DNA of 64,000 bases, from positions 2,399,501 through 2,463,500 of the forward strand of contig NZ_CP108581.1 in assembly GCF_036010665.1 (NCBI RefSeq). The letters are read 5' to 3'. A program made the translations under genes and the position numbers. The notes under the pieces were generated by a model, which saw nothing but the letters and a program-made list of their open reading frames with translations, searched no databases and was not told the DNA's origin. This DNA comes from Microbispora sp. NBC_01189 (GTDB lineage: Bacteria > Actinomycetota > Actinomycetes > Streptosporangiales > Streptosporangiaceae). Positions 60,152 through 64,000 of this stretch are shown one piece after another. How positions within the stretch are numbered: position 1 is the first letter of the stretch; the number at the start of each line of letters is the position of its first letter.

Positions 60152-62340
60152 GGTTCTCCTTGCTGATCGAGCCCATACGGCGGGCGGGTGGTCAGGTCCT
60201 CGAGCAGCGCGTCCGTCTCCGGCAGGTAGCGCAGCATGGTGTCGGCGGTGCGGTGCCGGGTGAGCCAGAACTCATCAAGGTCGTCCTGGAACAAGCCCGG
60301 CTTCAGGTAGTGCTGCTTGACGCCGTAGAGGCTGCCGAGCAGTTGCAGCAGAGCTACTCGGCCGCAGGTGCGGATATCGGCCTCGGGCACTGCAGGGTTT
60401 GTGGTGCGGTAGGCGGTGATGAGGGTCCGGGCGGCGTCCTGCCAGTGCGGGTCGCCGGTGACGGTGTTGGGATAGAAGGCCATCCGGCCCAGGTCGTAGG
60501 CGAGCAGGAACGGCTCCGGTGGGCGGAAGTCCAGGACAGCCGAGAGGGTGTCGCCGGTGAACAGCAGGTTCACCGGGCTGTAGTCGCCGTGCAGGACCTG
60601 GGTGGTCATTTTCCGGGGCAGCTCGGTGAGGAGCTTCGGGATGATCCCGGGGAGCATCGCGCGGCGTTCGGTGAGGGTGCGTTCTGCTTCGATGTCGAAC
60701 GCGTCGGTGAGGCCGTCGGCGGCCCGTCGCGCGATGACTCCCAGGAGCGTGTCGATGGTCGCGACGAGCCCGCTCAGGTCGACGTGGCGCCACTTCTCGG
60801 CCTCCGGTGAGGGCGTGGCGCTGGCGGGAAGGCCGGCGAAGAGTGCGTGGATGCGGCCGAGCGCATGCCCCGCCTGCTCGTACTGGGCGGTGCTCAACTC
60901 GGTGACGACCTGGCCGGGCATCCACTCCCAGACCGAGAGTGCGGCGAGCGTGGTGGCATCGATGACCTGCCCGCTGCGGTTTCGTAGTGCGGTTGCTGCG
61001 GGGATGCCGTGGCGGTGGGCCAGCTCCGAGAGCTGCACTGCCTCTGCCTCTTTGCGAAGGTCGGTGCCGGACGGGTAGTTCTTGACGAACACCTCCCGGT
61101 CGGCACAGGTGGCGCGGTAGTTGATGGTGCCTTGCCCGATGGGCAGCTGGACCAAGTCCTGTACGGCGAGGCCGTACCGGTCGGCCAGGACGGAGGCAAT
61201 GCGGTCGGTGGCGTTTCCGGACACCTGGCGGGTCTCCTTGTTGGATATGGGTCGTGGTCGCCGTTGGCGCGTCCCGGCTTCTCGGGCCACTTGTGGTGAT
61301 CGGACCGTCCCACCGGCGAGCAAGTCCTGGGCCAGCTGCTCGTACGCGGCGAGGACAGCCCACCAGCGGCGCGCGCCGTCCACGACGTGGCGTGGCACTC
61401 GAGTAGCTTCCACTTCGGCCAGTGCCAGTGCGGGTCCCGGTCCAGTGTCCGGTGGGTAGAGCCATCGAGGATGGCCCCCGGTCATCTCGGCGACGGCAGG
61501 CAGGTCGGGCGCGATCACGGGGGTGCCGAAGGCGACCGCCGTTCCGACCGAGCTGGGATGCAGCACCCGTGTGAAGAACTCCCACGGCCCGTCTGTCCGA
61601 TAGGGGCAGAGCGCGGCATCCGCCGCCCGGTAGAGCACGTGGGCATGTTCTGGAGGTATGCGTTCCAGATGGAAATGGACCCGGTCCGTGCCGCCGAACT
61701 CGGCCACGTCTTCGCGGGCGGGTCCGACGACGAACAGGTGCGCGGCCCGGGTGTGGGAGGCGAACGCCCGGACGGCGGTGGCCAGGCCCTTGTAGGCGGT
61801 CAGGTTACCCAGCATCAGCATGGAGACCGGAGCCGCTGCGATCCGTGCGGCCAGCGCGCGGACCTTTGGCGGAACGGCAGACGTTCCCGCCGTCAGCCCG
61901 GCCCACCCCGCGACGATGACGGGCGCGCGGGTCAGCGTGTCCAGGTGGCGGGCGTCGGCGCGGGTGTGGGCGATAACGGCGTCAGCCAAGCGGAGCACGC
62001 CGTACGCCGCGTGGCGATCCGCCTCAGTTGGCGGGCCGCCGTCAATGGGGAACAGGTTGTGCACCGTCCAGACCACCCGCCACCCGGTTCGGCGGAGAGC
62101 GGTGAGCCGCGCGAGCATCGTCTCGGCCGCCGCAAGGGTTCGGGATCCGTCCGGCTCACGGTATAGGCGCTTGAGGCGGTGCAGGTTGACGACGCCCGCA
62201 GGCCGGCGGTCGAGGTCTTCCAGGTGGGAGGCGAACTCCAGGCGGAGCCGAGGGGGCGCGTGCCGTTCCAGCTCGGCGAAGTACGGACTGGGCCAGGTCG
62301 GATAGTCGCTGATCACGACCCAGCGCCCGGTCCCCGTCAC
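60148..62340 (-). CDS. GT4-like glycosyltransferase fused to aminoglycoside-phosphotransferase-like kinase
   Basis: 730 residues from a GTG overlapping the previous stop (GTGA). N-terminal 1-345: glycosyltransferase with GT-B fold (VWTVHNLFPIDGG, MLMLGNLTAYKGLATAVRAF, HPSSVGTAVAFGTPVIAPDL). C-terminal 380-720: APH/choline-kinase fold (LPIGQGTINYRATCADREVF, VLHGDYSPVNLLF, AVLDFRPPEPFLLAYDLGRM), with catalytic Asp and Mg-binding Asp/Asn present. Between them is a basic linker with an AAGGAG nine bases before an in-frame GTG (61224), so the kinase may also be made separately. It may glycosylate and phosphorylate the same small molecule, or the kinase may be a self-protection enzyme. Confidence 0.8.
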   Translation of the reverse strand: MTGTGRWVVISDYPTWPSPYFAELERHAPPRLRLEFASHLEDLDRRPAGVVNLHRLKRLYREPDGSRTLAAAETMLARLTALRRTGWRVVWTVHNLFPIDGGPPTEADRHAAYGVLRLADAVIAHTRADARHLDTLTRAPVIVAGWAGLTAGTSAVPPKVRALAARIAAAPVSMLMLGNLTAYKGLATAVRAFASHTRAAHLFVVGPAREDVAEFGGTDRVHFHLERIPPEHAHVLYRAADAALCPYRTDGPWEFFTRVLHPSSVGTAVAFGTPVIAPDLPAVAEMTGGHPRWLYPPDTGPGPALALAEVEATRVPRHVVDGARRWWAVLAAYEQLAQDLLAGGTVRSPQVAREAGTRQRRPRPISNKETRQVSGNATDRIASVLADRYGLAVQDLVQLPIGQGTINYRATCADREVFVKNYPSGTDLRKEAEAVQLSELAHRHGIPAATALRNRSGQVIDATTLAALSVWEWMPGQVVTELSTAQYEQAGHALGRIHALFAGLPASATPSPEAEKWRHVDLSGLVATIDTLLGVIARRAADGLTDAFDIEAERTLTERRAMLPGIIPKLLTELPRKMTTQVLHGDYSPVNLLFTGDTLSAVLDFRPPEPFLLAYDLGRMAFYPNTVTGDPHWQDAARTLITAYRTTNPAVPEADIRTCGRVALLQLLGSLYGVKQHYLKPGLFQDDLDEFWLTRHRTADTMLRYLPETDALLEDLTTRPPYGLDQQGEP
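61222..61239 (-). promoter_or_regulatory. internal ribosome site and GTG start
   Basis: AAGGAG, nine bases, GTG, in frame at the junction of the two domains. It may allow separate translation of the kinase half (about 358 residues). Confidence 0.45.
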
Positions 62341-63053
62341 GATCTCTCCTCAGCGGCCCACCATGCAGTGGCGGCCCGGTAGCGGGCCAGGCACGTCTGC
62401 GGGCTGCGGTCGGCCCCGGTCCACTCCACCGCCACCTCGATCGGATGGCCGATCGCGATGCGGCGTGCGACGAGATCGGCGATGGCCTTAAAGCCGCCGA
62501 ACCCCTCGCCTCCATCGGACAGGTGCAGGACGCGCGTCCGTTCAGCCGCTTCCGCGAGGGCGGGATAGGTGCCGGCGAGCTGCCGGGTGTCGGTCAGCAG
62601 CCCCATCGCGGGAAGGGAGGCGAACGCTCCGGGGGCGAGCCAGCCGGGATGGTGCGGCTCGACGAGCAACGGCACCGCCGTGGTGGGCACCTCATACCCA
62701 GCCCATCCGGCTTGGGGCGGAGTACGCGACAGCAGGCGCAGCCACGCAGCGCCCAGCTCGGCGGCGGCTTCGGCGAGCCGTATCACCTCCTCCTCCGCCT
62801 GGTCCCGGATCTTCGGATCGTCGGCGAACAGATCCGCCAGGTCGGTATCTGCGGTGACTCCGGTGATCGGCACCGCGCTATCGGCGGCCCGCCGCCAGGC
62901 CCGCCACACCGAGGCCGGGCGGTTGGTCAGGTGGTACCCGCAGGGCCCTCCGCGCAGGTGGACGAAGGGGATGCCCTTGGCGGCGGCCCAGCTCAGCAGG
63001 GCGGGCACGTCGAACCCACGCAGGGAGATGCTGTAGAGACCGACTTCTGTCAT
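62337..63053 (-). CDS. TIM-barrel sugar-phosphate isomerase/epimerase-like protein
   Basis: 238 residues from the ATG at 63053 (GGGAGG upstream; the previous stop is one base away). Xylose-isomerase-like/AP-endonuclease-2 fold: GLYSISLRGFDVPALLSWAA, PFVHLRGGPCGYHL, LLVEPHHPGWLAPGAFASLP and HLSDGGEGFGG, with Glu/His/Asp residues in the metal-site positions of the family. Members isomerise or epimerise sugars and inositols. Part of the minus-strand operon. Confidence 0.75.
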   Translation of the reverse strand: MTEVGLYSISLRGFDVPALLSWAAAKGIPFVHLRGGPCGYHLTNRPASVWRAWRRAADSAVPITGVTADTDLADLFADDPKIRDQAEEEVIRLAEAAAELGAAWLRLLSRTPPQAGWAGYEVPTTAVPLLVEPHHPGWLAPGAFASLPAMGLLTDTRQLAGTYPALAEAAERTRVLHLSDGGEGFGGFKAIADLVARRIAIGHPIEVAVEWTGADRSPQTCLARYRAATAWWAAEERS

Positions 63054-63054
63054 G

Positions 63055-63933
63055 TCAGGCCTCCCAGGAGAAGATGACGATCGGCTCATCTGGGCGTTCT
63101 GGCCGTCCTAGCAACTCGAAGACGCGCGGTGCGAGGTCGCCGGGCACCGTCCGGCACCAGGAGGCGATCAGCTCCGGGTCGATCCACGCGTTCAGCCAGG
63201 TCACGACCTCTGTGTACGCGGCCTGGTAGCGGCCAGGGTCGAACGCGGCCAGCTCGTGCATACCGATCACCGTCCACCCGCCGCGGTGGAGCTTCGGGGC
63301 CAGCAACGTGCCGCTCTCCTCCGGAGTGCCGAGCAACCCCAGCACCCCGCCCCGGGCGACCAGCTCGGCGGCCCGCTCCGGCTGCCCTGCGGCATCGATC
63401 ACCAGACCTGCGCCGGCGGCCTTCACCTCGTCGGCGAGCTCCGCTCCCGGTACCCGTCCGATGGCCGCATCTCGACGAGATGTCAGTACCTGCACCCGGC
63501 AGACTCCCCGACGCCGGAGCTCCAGCACGCATCCCAGCGCGACCGGTCCGGACCCGGCCACCACCGCGCCTTCCAGATCGACGCCGCCGGGCAGGCGAGC
63601 CAACCCTAGGGCCGCCATGAGCTGGAATCGAGCCAGCGCCGCAGCGTGCAGCGACGTACCGCGTACGGCCGCAACCGTCCCTTCAAGCTGCGGGTCGAAG
63701 GGCACGCCGTGCGGCACCGGCGCCAGGAACCATCCGCGTTCTTGTTCGCCGCCCACCGTGATGTATCCGCTGCTTCTGGCCGGTCCCTTCACCGTGGCGG
63801 CGAGGTGGCGCCGTTCCGTGCCAGGGCTGAGCACGCTGAACCTCGCGGGTGTCAGGCCGTCCGGGGTCGGTACGGCCGGTAGCAGATGGGCCCGCCCCGC
63901 GACCAGCCGGACCCGCGCTCCATCACCGAGCAT
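63055..63933 (-). CDS. medium-chain dehydrogenase-like oxidoreductase
   Basis: 292 residues. Rossmann segment GAVVAGSGPVALGCVLELRR and LVIDAAGQPERAAELVARGG resemble zinc-type alcohol dehydrogenases of the threonine/sorbitol dehydrogenase or BchC-like groups. The N-terminal catalytic domain is short and shows no structural-zinc cysteine cluster and no clear GHE motif (the family usually runs to 340-360 residues), so it is a reduced member. Probably an NAD(P)-dependent sugar-alcohol oxidoreductase. Overlaps the upstream gene by 11 bases. Confidence 0.7.
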   Translation of the reverse strand: MLGDGARVRLVAGRAHLLPAVPTPDGLTPARFSVLSPGTERRHLAATVKGPARSSGYITVGGEQERGWFLAPVPHGVPFDPQLEGTVAAVRGTSLHAAALARFQLMAALGLARLPGGVDLEGAVVAGSGPVALGCVLELRRRGVCRVQVLTSRRDAAIGRVPGAELADEVKAAGAGLVIDAAGQPERAAELVARGGVLGLLGTPEESGTLLAPKLHRGGWTVIGMHELAAFDPGRYQAAYTEVVTWLNAWIDPELIASWCRTVPGDLAPRVFELLGRPERPDEPIVIFSWEA

Positions 63934-64000
63934 GGAGAGCCTCCAGGTAGGCGGGGAGCTCGGAGATGTGCCGGAGGACGCCGATCGACGGCTCCAAGCC
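63923..64000 (-). CDS. C-terminal end of an unidentified operon gene
   Basis: The frame enters from beyond the window and ends TGA at 63923 with the peptide EPSIGVLRHISELPAYLEAL. The ending resembles the tail of HAD-superfamily phosphatases (a 'SLxELPxxL' tail), but 25 residues cannot decide. Belongs to the same coupled operon. Confidence 0.5.
   Translation of the reverse strand, partial: GLEPSIGVLRHISELPAYLEALHAR

Noticed and set aside
1-64000. CRISPR array
   Set aside because: No regularly spaced short repeats with unique spacers; the only regular repeats are coding (126-bp TPR units, 15-bp linker units).

Overview
The window is about 70% G+C, with GTG starts and 4-bp ATGA/GTGA overlaps, LAL and AfsR-type regulators, STAND/TPR proteins and a one-protein kinase-WD40. 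This points to a filamentous actinomycete, perhaps of the Streptosporangiales or Streptomycetales; the genus cannot be settled from the sequence alone.

Layout. 1-12.1 kb: housekeeping and regulatory genes (the end of an AfsR-like STAND regulator, a HupE/UreJ-2 membrane protein, a lipoprotein, an autoregulated MerR, a kinase-WD40 receptor, an AhpD-like protein and a LAL-type LuxR regulator). 12.6-25.0 kb: a compact five-gene biosynthetic operon. It comprises a single-module fully reducing type I PKS (KS-AT-DH-MT-ER-KR-ACP, no thioesterase), then OleA-, OleC-, OleD- and OleB-like enzymes. I read it as a machine that builds a methyl-branched polyketide/fatty chain and joins chains head to head through a beta-lactone to an olefin. 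25.0-27.5 kb: a MazEF-like toxin-antitoxin pair and a secreted subtilisin.

27.7-42.3 kb: two separate NLR-like (STAND NTPase-TPR) loci. Each is preceded by a small helical protein whose C-terminal motif is repeated at the N-terminus of its NLR. This is the layout of bacterial amyloid-signalling (Bell effector plus NLR) conflict systems. The two pairs use different motifs, and one NLR has seven near-identical 126-bp TPR repeats. Between them lie carbohydrate-active genes (GH44, a CBM2 esterase), an acyl-ACP desaturase and a PaaX-like regulator. A decayed copy of the tRNA-Phe 3' region at 31.4 kb, the intact tRNA-Phe at 42.2 kb and an integrase stub at 41.5 kb suggest an old tRNA-targeted island.

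42.2-48.1 kb: a tRNA Glu-Asp-Phe cluster, a membrane phosphoesterase, a zincin, an MFS exporter, a PspC protein, an acyl-CoA dehydrogenase and tRNA-Lys. 48.1-52.8 kb: a debris zone with a methyltransferase cut by a stop codon, an intact ArsR/CDF metal pair, an AraC stub, a frameshifted AlbA_2/Schlafen-like gene and a Tn3 transposase tail. 52.9-56.8 kb: integrase, excisionase and a tandem pair of DNA methyltransferase-like genes. 57.2-64.0 kb: a tightly coupled, unfamiliar minus-strand operon. It encodes an SAH-hydrolase-like/Gfo-Idh-MocA fusion, a GT4/aminoglycoside-phosphotransferase fusion, a TIM-barrel isomerase-like protein, a medium-chain dehydrogenase-like protein and the end of one more gene running off the window. 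It looks like a small-molecule pathway carried next to an integrative element.
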